Positions 46,425-54,164 of a stretch of DNA of 64,000 nucleotides are shown here, piece after piece. A program made the translations under genes and the position numbers. The DNA is taken from assembly GCF_015558675.1 (NCBI RefSeq), contig NZ_JADMOL010000004.1, forward strand, positions 186,395 to 250,394. Reading direction: 5' to 3'. The notes under the pieces were generated by a model that was not told where the DNA came from, made no database searches, and saw only the letters and a list, made by a program, of their open reading frames with translations. Positions within the stretch are counted from its first letter, which is position 1, and each line of letters starts with the position of its first letter. This DNA comes from Paenibacillus sp. 1001270B_150601_E10. GTDB taxonomy: Bacteria; Bacillota; Bacilli; Paenibacillales; Paenibacillaceae.

Positions 46425-47766
46425 TGATGAGGCCTTGGAAAGGGAAGGGCTCGAGTGGATCATTACGAGGATGATGCCCGACACCTTTCACATTATCCAT
46501 GCAAGCAATGGGCGCGAGGCCATCCAGAAGGCAGACGAGTACCGGCCGCATATCGTCATGATGGACGTTCAGATGCCGGGCATTCAGGGGTTGGATGCTT
46601 TACAGGAGATCAAAGCGCATAATCCCATGGTTAAAATGGTGCTTGTCACCGCCTATCAATACTTTGACTATGCACAGCAGGCGCTCACCTTAGGGGTAAA
46701 GGAGTATTTGGTGAAGCCCGCTAAGCGTGAACGCATCGTGTCTGTGCTTCAGCGTCTGGTCGATGAGATAAAGGAAGAAAAGGCAACGCGGAATGAGCAG
46801 CTTGCGATTCGGGACAAGTATTTGCAGCTTCTCCCGCTTGCGGAAACGGAGCTCGCGCTGGCCTTTATGTCCGATCATGCGCATCCGGATGATGTGGAGC
46901 ATCTATTGGAACTGCTAGGGGTGTCGATGGATCAAGGAAGCGCGCTTGTCATCGCGATGAAATCCCCATCATCAAACGCGCTGCAGCAATTGCAGGAACG
47001 AAAGAAGCCTATCGTGGACGCTGCAAAGGGTCTATTCAGCGAGCAGGTGAAGGAGAAATACAGATGGATGGTCAGCCCGCTGATTCATGAGCATATCGTC
47101 GTTTTTGTATTTGCGGAACAGTTGGACGAAGCGGGCCTTTTGCTTGAGGAACTAAGGGGCATTGGAGCAGAATTAATCCAGGTGCTGGGGCAGCGGTTTG
47201 AGATCAGCGTCTCCATCGGAATTGGCACGCTGCAATGCGGCCTTGCAGGAATGCGCAGGTCTTATGATGAGGCCGTATTTGCGTCCACCTATCCGGGGAG
47301 TTGGGGAAGCCTTTGTGCTTTCGAGGATTTAAAGCACCCTACTGAAGAGGCATTTCAGTTGTATATGAGGAAGTCAGCAGAGGAGGAACCTACTGAGCGC
47401 ACGTATGTGGAGCTAGCAATCAAGCGAATCCGTGAAGAGCGGGAGCAGCAGACGCATAATGTGGTGGACCGCGCCGCTTCGTATATACAGGAACGGTTCC
47501 ATGAGGAGCTGTCACTGGAAGAGGTGGCGGAGCAGGTGCACTTGAATCCGCATTATTTCAGCAAGGTATTCAAGCAGCAGACCGGTGAGACCTTCATTGA
47601 TTACGTTACGAGGCTCCGAATTGATAAGGCGCGGGAGCTTATCACGGAAGGCCAATTAAGTCTTAAGGAAGTCTGCTATATGGTCGGGTATAAGGACCCG
47701 AATTATTTTAGCCGTGTATTCAAAAAGGTTACAGGCGTTACGCCAACGGAGTACCGTACACGATAA
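46402..47766 (+). CDS. Response regulator with AraC-type DNA-binding domain (YesN type)
   Basis: AAAGGAGG before the ATG at 46402 (MYRLLIADDEALEREG) is preferred over the upstream frame start (454 aa). The receiver domain has the DDE acidic pocket, phosphoacceptor Asp55 in MMDVQMPG and Lys in YLVKPAKRE. A long central region is followed by a C-terminal double helix-turn-helix (LSLEEVAEQVHLNPHYFSKV and LKEVCYMVGYKDPNYFSRVF). It overlaps the kinase gene by 23 nt. It probably activates the sugar symporter gene downstream. Confidence 0.92.
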   Translation: MYRLLIADDEALEREGLEWIITRMMPDTFHIIHASNGREAIQKADEYRPHIVMMDVQMPGIQGLDALQEIKAHNPMVKMVLVTAYQYFDYAQQALTLGVKEYLVKPAKRERIVSVLQRLVDEIKEEKATRNEQLAIRDKYLQLLPLAETELALAFMSDHAHPDDVEHLLELLGVSMDQGSALVIAMKSPSSNALQQLQERKKPIVDAAKGLFSEQVKEKYRWMVSPLIHEHIVVFVFAEQLDEAGLLLEELRGIGAELIQVLGQRFEISVSIGIGTLQCGLAGMRRSYDEAVFASTYPGSWGSLCAFEDLKHPTEEAFQLYMRKSAEEEPTERTYVELAIKRIREEREQQTHNVVDRAASYIQERFHEELSLEEVAEQVHLNPHYFSKVFKQQTGETFIDYVTRLRIDKARELITEGQLSLKEVCYMVGYKDPNYFSRVFKKVTGVTPTEYRTR

Positions 47767-47769
47767 ACG

Positions 47770-47806
47770 AAGTCCATGTCTAATTCTTTAGATATGGACT
47801 TTTTTG
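47770..47806 (+). terminator. Terminator after the response regulator
   Basis: AAGTCCATGTC (47770-47780) pairs with GATATGGACTT (47791-47801, with one wobble), followed by TTTTT. It separates the sensor operon from the symporter gene. Confidence 0.82.
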
Positions 47807-47934
47807 TGCTGCATGTCAAGATTGTGCTAGTTTGTGTGCAATGTTTGGAAACGCCTTCGTTCGGGAACGATATTATGCTGATGATCCTCAAGGAAGTGAA
47901 GGATACAGCAGTCATGCAAGGACAAGTTGAATGC

Positions 47935-47940
47935 TATAAT
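47935..47940 (+). promoter_or_regulatory. -10 element of the sugar symporter gene
   Basis: A perfect TATAAT 44 bp before the start codon has a poor -35 (TCATGC at 17 bp), as expected for an activator-dependent promoter. Confidence 0.45.
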
Positions 47941-47983
47941 GAGACTCGTCTTCATGATAACACTCACGAAGGAGTGCAAACGA

Positions 47984-49363
47984 ATGGATAAACAACATGG
48001 CGAACACAATCAGATAAATATGAAGTATGTAACGCTAGTGTCAATCGTAGCTGCGCTTGGCGGCCTGCTGTTTGGATTTGATACGGCTGTTGTCTCAGGT
48101 GCAATCGGTTTCATGAAAGAGAAATTCGGCTTGAATGAATTTCAGGTGGGCTGGGCTGTATCCAGTCTAATCGTAGGCTGTATTGTAGGCGCGGCGCTCA
48201 CCGGAATCGTGGCCGATAAGTTTGGTCGAAAAAAGGTATTGATAGCTGCAGCGCTGCTGTTCATCATCGGAACATTAGGTTCTGCGATTCCCTCTACTTT
48301 CTCCATGTATATCGTTGCGAGGATGATTGGCGGACTTGGAATTGGGATTACATCTACGCTATGTCCGCTGTATAATGCGGAGATCGCTCCTGCCAAGTAT
48401 CGCGGACGCTTAGTAGCGTTGAACCAGCTCGCCGTTGTAACCGGTATCTTCGTCGTTTACTTTATAAACATGGGCATTGCCAGTATGGGCGACCATGCTT
48501 GGGGTGTTGAGAATGCGTGGCGTTGGATGTTTGGCGTTGGCGTTATTCCAGGTGTCATCTTCTTGTTGCTGCTTTTCTTTGTGCCAGAAAGCCCAAGATG
48601 GCTCATTACACAGGGAAGACCTGCAGATTCTCTTCCGATCTTGGTCAAAATTCATGGCGAGGAGCTGGCAAGACAAGAGGTACTTGATATCAAGGAGTCC
48701 TTCAAGGAGAAGCAGGGCTCGCTTCGCGACTTATTTAAGCCAGGATTGCGGCTTGCTCTCATTGTCGGCGTCATGCTGGCTGTGCTTCAGCAGGTAACAG
48801 GCATTAACGCCGTCATGTACTATGCTCCTGAGATCTTTAAGCAAGCAGGCGCTGGAACGAACGGTGCGCTCGTACAGACGATCATGGTTGGATTTATCAA
48901 CTTTGTCTTTACGATTCTAGCACTATGGCTGATTGACCGAGTGGGACGCAAAGCGCTGCTGCTTGTAGGCTCTTCCCTGATGGCAATATGCCTGCTGATC
49001 ATCGGGTTTGCCTTCCAGACCGGACAAACCTCCGGGCTATTGATCCTGATTAGTATTCTTGTATACGTGGCAGCCTTCGCCATCTCGCTTGGACCTGTGG
49101 TATGGGTCATTATGTCCGAGATCTTCCCGAACCATATTCGAGGCAAGGCAACCGCGATCGCTTCCATGATGCTTTGGCTGGCTGACTATGTTGTGTCTCA
49201 GTCTTTCCCGCCGTTGCTGTCTTCTGCTGGACCTGCGTTTACGTTCTGGATCTTTGGCGCGCTGGCGTTGTTTACGTTCTTCTTTACATGGAGAGTTGTC
49301 CCAGAGACAAAGGGCAAATCGCTAGAGCAAATCGAAGAAATGTGGTCCGCGAAGCAGGCCTAG
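47984..49363 (+). CDS. Sugar:proton symporter (MFS sugar-porter family, XylE/XylT/AraE type)
   Basis: GAAGGAG nine bases before the ATG at 47984 (MDKQHGEHNQ) is preferred to the upstream frame start (459 aa). Twelve membrane segments and sugar-porter signatures are visible: GFDTAVVSGAIGFM, DKFGRKKVL, PESPRWLI, QQVTGINAVMYYAPEIF and PETKGKSLEQIEEMW. It imports a pentose or hexose with protons. Its position next to a XylFII-LytS-YesN-like sensor suggests xylose or a related sugar. Confidence 0.92.
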   Translation: MDKQHGEHNQINMKYVTLVSIVAALGGLLFGFDTAVVSGAIGFMKEKFGLNEFQVGWAVSSLIVGCIVGAALTGIVADKFGRKKVLIAAALLFIIGTLGSAIPSTFSMYIVARMIGGLGIGITSTLCPLYNAEIAPAKYRGRLVALNQLAVVTGIFVVYFINMGIASMGDHAWGVENAWRWMFGVGVIPGVIFLLLLFFVPESPRWLITQGRPADSLPILVKIHGEELARQEVLDIKESFKEKQGSLRDLFKPGLRLALIVGVMLAVLQQVTGINAVMYYAPEIFKQAGAGTNGALVQTIMVGFINFVFTILALWLIDRVGRKALLLVGSSLMAICLLIIGFAFQTGQTSGLLILISILVYVAAFAISLGPVVWVIMSEIFPNHIRGKATAIASMMLWLADYVVSQSFPPLLSSAGPAFTFWIFGALALFTFFFTWRVVPETKGKSLEQIEEMWSAKQA

Positions 49364-49917
49364 CTTAACAGTGCATCAGTCAGGTTTTTAGCTATATGGA
49401 TAAGACTTTGGTAATGTCGGCGGGGCAGAAAGCATCATCATTCTGAATTTTATAGGGTGAAGATGGTAGCTTTCCTGTATCGTTTTTGGTAAATCACCTT
49501 ACTCTTTTTGATCGTGAAGCATGATTCCGTGTTTATAAGCAACCACTCCTTCTGTTATACAGTAGGGGTGGTTTTTTTGCCTAGGCATGTGGATGTTTGA
49601 TTTTTTTATGCTCTTCTTCACCTGAATCGTATACCTGTATTTGTTTTTTGTGGATGGTAAGGACGATAAGGAATTAAATTTTTTTGTTGATGCTTATCTA
49701 TGACTCCCGTGAACGCTTAGACATTTATCTACGGCATAGAAAAGGGAGCTTTGATTTAATTTAGCAAATGGGTAGATGGATTGATGGTGATCTACCAATG
49801 GGTAATGGATAGGCTACTCCTGACTCAATCTTTTTCAAAATATCGGCCTGATGTGTCACAAAAAGGATCCCACCGCAGTCTTAGAGGTGAAATCAAAAAA
49901 ACATGAGGTGAATCAAA
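49364..49917. other. 554-bp intergenic region
   Basis: It contains the terminator at 49541-49578. The AT-rich stretch 49580-49900 has no supported gene; a partly repeated ATGGGTARATGGAT-like sequence occurs near 49768 and 49798. Confidence 0.4.
49541..49578 (+). terminator. Terminator downstream of the symporter gene
   Basis: AACCACTCC (49541-49549) pairs with GGGGTGGTT (49565-49573, one wobble), followed by seven T. Confidence 0.85.
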
Positions 49918-50364
49918 ATGAACTTGCGTATTAATTGGAGATCCGCAAATACCTCCGCCTTTCATGCCATGCTGGCTCTAGACAAACACGTGAATCCCAC
50001 AGTCGATGATGTGCTTCACGAATTGATTAAGATTCGAGCTTCACAGATGAATGGCTGTGCGTTCTGCATCGACATGCATACGACGGATCTTATGAAAATG
50101 GGAGATCATACCATGCGAATCATGCACCTAAGCGTCTGGCGCGAATCCCCGCTTTTTACAGCGAAAGAAAAGGCCGTGCTTGAGCTTACCGAGTACGTGA
50201 CAAAGATAGCTGATTCAGGCGTGCCTGACGATGTCTATGAAAGAGTAAGGGAGCACTTCAATGAGAAGGAATATGTAGATCTCGTCATGGCGATTCTGAC
50301 GATCAACGGCTGGAACCGCATTGCGCTTGCCACTGGCATGTATCCAGGCTGCTTTGATAAGTGA
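49918..50364 (+). CDS. AhpD-like / carboxymuconolactone decarboxylase-family protein
   Basis: A 148-aa all-helical protein with ribosome-binding site GAGGTGA. The AhpD-core redox motif CAFCIDMH (CxxC plus His) lies near residue 49, after LIKIRASQMNG. Family members reduce peroxides or act as thiol-disulfide oxidoreductases in the cytoplasm; the physiological partner is unknown. It is the last host-type gene before the phage-tail cluster, and a very strong terminator follows. Confidence 0.9.
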   Translation: MNLRINWRSANTSAFHAMLALDKHVNPTVDDVLHELIKIRASQMNGCAFCIDMHTTDLMKMGDHTMRIMHLSVWRESPLFTAKEKAVLELTEYVTKIADSGVPDDVYERVREHFNEKEYVDLVMAILTINGWNRIALATGMYPGCFDK

Positions 50365-50385
50365 TTGCGAATTGAAGATGTCTTT

Positions 50386-50421
50386 AAAAGCTGTCGAGAA
50401 GGGTCTCGGCAGCTTTTTTTT
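50386..50421 (+). terminator. Terminator of the AhpD-like gene
   Basis: AAAGCTGTCGAGA and TCTCGGCAGCTTT form a 13-bp stem (one mismatch/wobble) with a 4-5-nt loop and a long T run. It isolates the tail cluster from host transcription. Confidence 0.93.
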
Positions 50422-50707
50422 ATTGGATGTGCAGAGAAGTTGAGATATGACTGTATTTCAATTCGTGATCCTTGCGGTTATGGACGGGATGATCCCATAG
50501 GTCTTATTTTATCTCCGCTGAGGCTTATTTCTGAACTGTATGCGATGGTTATAGGAAGAAGGTTGTCATTCTTTCACGGGCTTCAGTCTGTTTACATTCA
50601 GCATTTGCTGCTTCAACCTTGCAGGATATCTCCCGTTATCTTTCCTTTTAAAAAACAATAAAAAAACTAGCAATAAATTAAAAAAGAAAAGTGAAAATAC
50701 TATAAAC

Positions 50708-50721
50708 CAAACATATGTTCG
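50708..50721. promoter_or_regulatory. LexA (SOS) box upstream of the tail cluster
   Basis: CAAACATATGTTCG matches the Bacillus LexA consensus CGAAC-N4-GTTCG at 9 of 10 constrained positions; the inner ATAT is a common spacer. It lies about 200 bp before the first tail gene and overlaps the likely promoter region. Confidence 0.7.
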
Positions 50722-50782
50722 CCGTTTTATACTGATAACGTGGACATCGTGAGTACAGAGGTACAGCCTCAGAGCTTCAAAT

Positions 50783-50806
50783 AAGATCGATTCGAGAGTC
50801 GATCTT
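50783..50806 (+). terminator. Leader hairpin, possible weak terminator or attenuator
   Basis: AAGATCGA (50783-50790) and TCGATCTT (50799-50806) form an 8-bp perfect stem with an 8-nt loop, followed only by TGTATT. It sits between the LexA box and the first tail gene. Confidence 0.4.
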
Positions 50807-50915
50807 TGTATTCAAATGATGAAGAAGCTCAGGCGACTCTACTTATTACACCAAACCTGAAGCAAGCCATTTCAACGGCACATATAAGGCTCGTGAAAGG
50901 GGGGGTGTAGAAAGA

Positions 50916-51440
50916 TTGAGAATCGCTGGAAGGAGAGGTGGTGCACTCTTGCTCAGATCTTTAGCCAAGGCGTCTTTGGCAGGGGGCTTAGGCAGCAGAA
51001 AGGAGATGAGGAACACCTTGATTGGCCAAGGAATCGTAAACGGCATCGTATCGAGTCTTCAAGCAACGCTCGCAGATGTTCCCGTTTACACCGAAGCAGT
51101 CGGACAGGAAATGGCCAAGCCATATTTATTGGTAAAGCTACAATCCGTCTCACATGATCAGCGCATGAATGGCCGATTCGCCCGCGCTTATGCGTTCGAT
51201 ATCGAAGTTCACAGTGAAACCTATGCCAAGGCCTATGAATGGCTGGAGCAGATGCTGGAAGTGCTGGTTGAAATCGAAGCTGAGGATGGGCCGCTGCGCG
51301 GTACAGACGTAAAGGCTGAGATGAAGGAAGGGGTATTGCATGTCAATGTGAGCTATGTCGTTCAGCTAATGAAGCAAGCAACGAAGCCGCCATACATGCA
51401 TCAGCTTGAGCAGCGCGGACTTGTCGCGCAAGGAGGATAA
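50916..51440 (+). CDS. Phage tail terminator-like protein (XkdJ position)
   Basis: From about residue 35 (TLIGQGIVNGIVSSLQATL, then DVPVYTEAVGQEMAKPYLLV) it matches the small tail-terminator family that precedes the sheath gene in PBSX-type phages. The first TTG (50916) has a strong GGGGGGGTG site, giving 174 aa. The N-terminal ~34 basic residues look foreign to the family, and the TTG at 51018 (12 bases after AAAGGAG) could be the original start. It should cap the tail tube. It is the first gene of the tail cluster. Confidence 0.7.
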   Translation: MRIAGRRGGALLLRSLAKASLAGGLGSRKEMRNTLIGQGIVNGIVSSLQATLADVPVYTEAVGQEMAKPYLLVKLQSVSHDQRMNGRFARAYAFDIEVHSETYAKAYEWLEQMLEVLVEIEAEDGPLRGTDVKAEMKEGVLHVNVSYVVQLMKQATKPPYMHQLEQRGLVAQGG

Positions 51441-51442
51441 GC

Positions 51443-51673
51443 ATGAAGGAGTCACACATGATGAACGAACCCATCGTTCAACCAAGTCGTGATCAAGTTG
51501 AGGGAGGACAGATGGCGTCTCCTCGATTCACGAAGGATCAATTCCTGCGCTCAACGCGCTACAGCGGAGCCGAGAAGGATGTACTTAGTGTCATCCTGCA
51601 GAAGGAAGAGACATACAGTCTCAAGCAAATTGAAGAACAATTCACACAATTTATTATGAGGGAGGTCCAATAA
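51443..51673 (+). CDS. Small conserved phage protein before the sheath gene
   Basis: A 76-aa protein with ribosome-binding site AGGAGG. The C-terminal half reads SPRFTKDQFLRSTRYSGAEK, then DVLSVILQKEETYSLKQIEE. Similar short proteins (PBSX YkzL position) regularly sit between tail terminator and sheath. Function unknown. The stop overlaps the start of the sheath gene (TAATG). Confidence 0.75.
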   Translation: MKESHMMNEPIVQPSRDQVEGGQMASPRFTKDQFLRSTRYSGAEKDVLSVILQKEETYSLKQIEEQFTQFIMREVQ

Positions 51674-52986
51674 TGGCAGGAGGAACATGGACAGTTCAGA
51701 ACAAGGTACGCCCAGGCGTATATATTAATTTTCAATCAGAAGGCGGTGCAGTAGGCAGCGTCAGCGATCGGGGGATCGTAACCTTCCCGATGCTTGCAGA
51801 TTGGGGTACAGCACGCGAGGTTATTGCTGTTGATGCAGAAACAAAATTTGAACAGGTGCTTGGCTATCCACTAAGCCATCCACGCATGCTGCTCGTTCGC
51901 GAAGCATTGAAGCGCGCACAGCAAGTGCTGCTGTATCGAGTGAATGAGGGTACGAAGGCTAAGGTAACAGCTGAGACATTTACGGCTACAGCCAAACATG
52001 GCGGGGTGCGAGGCAATGACATCAAGATCGTGATCCAGCCTAACATCGATAACGCAAATCAATTTGACATTCAAACCATTGTAGATGGCCGCGTAAAGGA
52101 TACGCAAACGGTAACAGACGGCACAGAACTTACAGCTAATGATTGGGTGACTTTCGAAGCGACGACATTGACGGCTACGGCGGGACTCAGTCTTGCTGGC
52201 GGTGACAATGGTACAGCAACCAATGGCGACTACAGCGATTATCTCACGATGATCGAACGTCATGAATTCCATACCCTTGCTTTGCCAAGTGAGGACGAGA
52301 GCCTTAAGGGCCTAGTGAGCGCATTTGTGAAACGTCTGCGCGATCAAGAAGGCAAGAAAGTACAGATCGTGGTGGCAAATGCAGCAGTTGCCGATCACGA
52401 AGGCATCATTAATGTGAAAAACGGTGTCGTTCTAGCAGATGGCACACGTATTGAGGCAGCACAAGCAACGGTGTGGGTAGCAGCCGCGACTGCAGGCGCA
52501 GGCGTGAACGAATCGTTGACATACCAAGCGTACGATGACGCTGTAGATGTAACAGTGCGATATACGAACAGCGAGGTTGAAGCTGCGCTTAAGAAAGGCG
52601 AGTTCGTCTTTGTTCACAATAAAGGCCGTGCACTCGTTGAGCAGGATATTAACTCGCTCGTCACCTTTACACCGGAGAAGACAAAAGCATTCTCCAAGAA
52701 CCGCGTCGTTCGCGTACTGGACAGCATTGCGAATGATCTGAAGCAGATCTTTGATTCCAGCTACATTGGCAAAGTGAACAACAATCAGGATGGGCGCAAT
52801 TTGTTCAAGTCCGAGATTATTCAATACTTGAATCAGCTGCAGGGCATTGCTGCTATCCAAGAGTTTGACCCGCAGCAGGATGTAACTGTCCTAGCAGGTA
52901 ATGACTCAGATGCTGTGTACTGCGAGCTGAATGTGAAGCCAGTAGATGCAGTAGAGAAAATTTACATGAAAGTGTCGATTCGATAA
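51673..52986 (+). CDS. xkdK: Contractile tail sheath protein
   Basis: A 437-aa XkdK-type sheath protein. It begins MAGGTWTVQNKVRPGVYINF, the usual sheath N-terminus. The middle insertion domain is followed by the conserved C-terminal region GKVNNNQDGRNLFKSEIIQY and ends in an AVEKIYMKVSIR strand that interlocks subunits. It forms the contractile outer cylinder; its presence identifies a myovirus-type tail. Confidence 0.94.
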   Translation: MAGGTWTVQNKVRPGVYINFQSEGGAVGSVSDRGIVTFPMLADWGTAREVIAVDAETKFEQVLGYPLSHPRMLLVREALKRAQQVLLYRVNEGTKAKVTAETFTATAKHGGVRGNDIKIVIQPNIDNANQFDIQTIVDGRVKDTQTVTDGTELTANDWVTFEATTLTATAGLSLAGGDNGTATNGDYSDYLTMIERHEFHTLALPSEDESLKGLVSAFVKRLRDQEGKKVQIVVANAAVADHEGIINVKNGVVLADGTRIEAAQATVWVAAATAGAGVNESLTYQAYDDAVDVTVRYTNSEVEAALKKGEFVFVHNKGRALVEQDINSLVTFTPEKTKAFSKNRVVRVLDSIANDLKQIFDSSYIGKVNNNQDGRNLFKSEIIQYLNQLQGIAAIQEFDPQQDVTVLAGNDSDAVYCELNVKPVDAVEKIYMKVSIR

Positions 52987-52998
52987 GGAGGGGTTCAA

Positions 52999-53466
52999 AT
53001 GGCATATTTGAAGGCAAGAGATACAATTAGCGGTCAAGAGGGCCGTGCATATTTGCAAATTAATGGTCAGCAAGAGGAAATGTTCTATATCAAAACGCTG
53101 GAAGCTTCTATTGAGAAGAGCAAGGCGGAAGTAAAAACACTCGGCAAGCGCGGTACACAGCATAAGTCTACGGGCTGGTCGGGAACTGGCAGCATGACCA
53201 TTTATTATGTAACAACAAAGTTCCGTAAATTGATGATGGATTATATTAAAGATGGTGTGGATACGTACTTTGACATCATGGTTGTCAATGAAGATCCTTC
53301 TTCTACCATTGGCAGACAGTCAGTCGTATTGCATGGTGTGAATTTGGACTCTGTCATCATGGCCAAGCTTGATACCGAAAGTGAAGCGATGGAAGAGGAA
53401 ACGAACTTCACGTTTGAAGACATTTCGATTCTAGAAGACTTTGTTAATCCAGTATTGGGAGGTTAA
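52999..53466 (+). CDS. xkdM: Tail tube protein
   Basis: A 155-aa XkdM-family tube protein (ISGQEGRAYLQINGQQEEMF, SIEKSKAEVKTLGKRGTQHK, GWSGTGSMTIYYVTTKFRKL). It polymerises to the inner tube within the sheath. Ribosome-binding site AAGGAGGGG. Order and spacing with xkdK and the chaperone gene are as in PBSX. Confidence 0.93.
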   Translation: MAYLKARDTISGQEGRAYLQINGQQEEMFYIKTLEASIEKSKAEVKTLGKRGTQHKSTGWSGTGSMTIYYVTTKFRKLMMDYIKDGVDTYFDIMVVNEDPSSTIGRQSVVLHGVNLDSVIMAKLDTESEAMEEETNFTFEDISILEDFVNPVLGG

Positions 53467-53471
53467 GCATC

Positions 53472-53882
53472 ATGAGTGATTTGAGTTTGTTTTTTGCAGA
53501 CGCAGCGGCAGCTGAGTTGACCGATGAAGTGGTGATTTCGACTCGTTTTAAAGAAAAGGACGGTCAGCCTGTCAAATGGAAGCTTCGTGCGATTACAGAG
53601 GAGATCAACGCAGAGATTAAAAAGGCGTGCACGAAGAAGGACAAGAAGGGCCGCATCGAATTCGACAACAACGAATATTTGACGAAGGTTGCGGTAGAGG
53701 GAACGGTGTTCCCAAATCTAAAGGACGCCAAGCTTCAGCAGTCCTATGGCGTGCTTGGAGCAGACGCTTTGCTCAAAAAGATGCTGCTTGCCGGTGAATT
53801 CTCCTTGCTTGCAGAGAAGGTCAGCGATCTTAGCGGCTTCAACCTTTCTCTTCAAGATCAAGTTGAAGAAGCAAAAAACTAA
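53472..53882 (+). CDS. xkdN: Tail assembly chaperone, short form (XkdN-like)
   Basis: A 136-aa XkdN-type tail assembly chaperone (VISTRFKEKDGQPVKWKLRA, ITEEINAEIKKACTKKDKKG). Such proteins coat the tape measure during tube assembly and are the counterpart of lambda gpG. The zero-frame stop TAA at 53880 directly follows the slippery A AAA AAC, so a fraction of ribosomes should shift to -1 and make a 198-aa form (gpGT-like). Confidence 0.92.
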   Translation: MSDLSLFFADAAAAELTDEVVISTRFKEKDGQPVKWKLRAITEEINAEIKKACTKKDKKGRIEFDNNEYLTKVAVEGTVFPNLKDAKLQQSYGVLGADALLKKMLLAGEFSLLAEKVSDLSGFNLSLQDQVEEAKN

Positions 53883-53927
53883 TCGAGGGGGGCGACGCAG
53901 AGGCGAACTACGCCTACTACGCCCTCC
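53873..53927 (+). promoter_or_regulatory. Programmed -1 ribosomal frameshift site
   Basis: The slippery heptamer A AAA AAC (53873-53879) lies in the correct phase (GCA AAA AAC TAA). After a 7-nt spacer, GGGGGGCG (53887-53894) pairs with CGCCCTCC (53920-53927, one G-U). It encloses a second stem, AGGCG/CGCCT (53901-53905/53911-53915, loop AACTA). This is the arrangement known from phage tail-chaperone genes. Confidence 0.9.
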
Positions 53928-54067
53928 ACAAGCTCCGAATCATGCCGTGGGAATTTGCAGAGCTGAGCCAGCGGCAAAAGGCGTTCCTCATCGCATCGAT
54001 TGATGTGAGATTGAAAGCTGAGAAGGAGCAGGAAGACAAGATGAAGCGATCAAGCAAGCGCAGATAG
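53879..54067 (+). CDS. Tail assembly chaperone, -1 frame extension (gpT-like part)
   Basis: After slippage the -1 frame reads LIEGGDAEANYAYYALHKLR for its first 20 residues and continues to a TAG at 54065: 62 codons. The part PWEFAELSQRQKAFLIASID is typical of the distal domain that recruits tail tube subunits in gpGT-type proteins. The only internal ATG (53942) has no ribosome-binding site, so expression by frameshift from the preceding gene is far more likely than independent translation. Confidence 0.88.
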   Translation, partial: LIEGGDAEANYAYYALHKLRIMPWEFAELSQRQKAFLIASIDVRLKAEKEQEDKMKRSSKRR

Positions 54068-54103
54068 CAGGCTTGATCGTGAAAAAATAAGTGATTGGAT
54101 GAT

Positions 54104-54141
54104 AAAGGCACTTCTTCAAGGAGTGCCTTTGTTGTTTTGTT
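54104..54141 (+). terminator. Internal terminator between chaperone and tape measure genes
   Basis: AAAGGCACT (54104-54112) and AGTGCCTTT (54122-54130) form a 9-bp perfect stem, followed by GTTGTTTTGTT. An intrinsic terminator inside a tail operon is unusual and could set the ratio of early to late tail proteins. Confidence 0.65.
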
Positions 54142-54164
54142 CATGAAGGAAAGTGGGTGAATGA

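Larger units (their letters stand above)
50422..50915. other. Control region of the tail cluster
   Basis: About 490 bp, AT-rich in the middle, with no supported full gene. It holds the LexA-like box (50708-50721), a TATACT -10 candidate (50728-50733), a hairpin (50783-50806) and a short TTG frame (50806-50898) ending at the GGGGGGGTG ribosome-binding site of the first tail gene. That frame reads ...EEAQATLLITPNLKQAISTA and could be the remnant of an upstream phage gene. Confidence 0.45.

Noticed and set aside
50365-50661. 98-codon plus-strand ORF after the AhpD-like gene
   Set aside because: It begins at the previous stop, runs through a strong terminator and has no ribosome-binding site.
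53940-54067. Independent small gene starting at the ATG inside the chaperone extension
   Set aside because: No ribosome-binding site; the frame is open upstream to the slippery site, and the frameshift signal explains it better.
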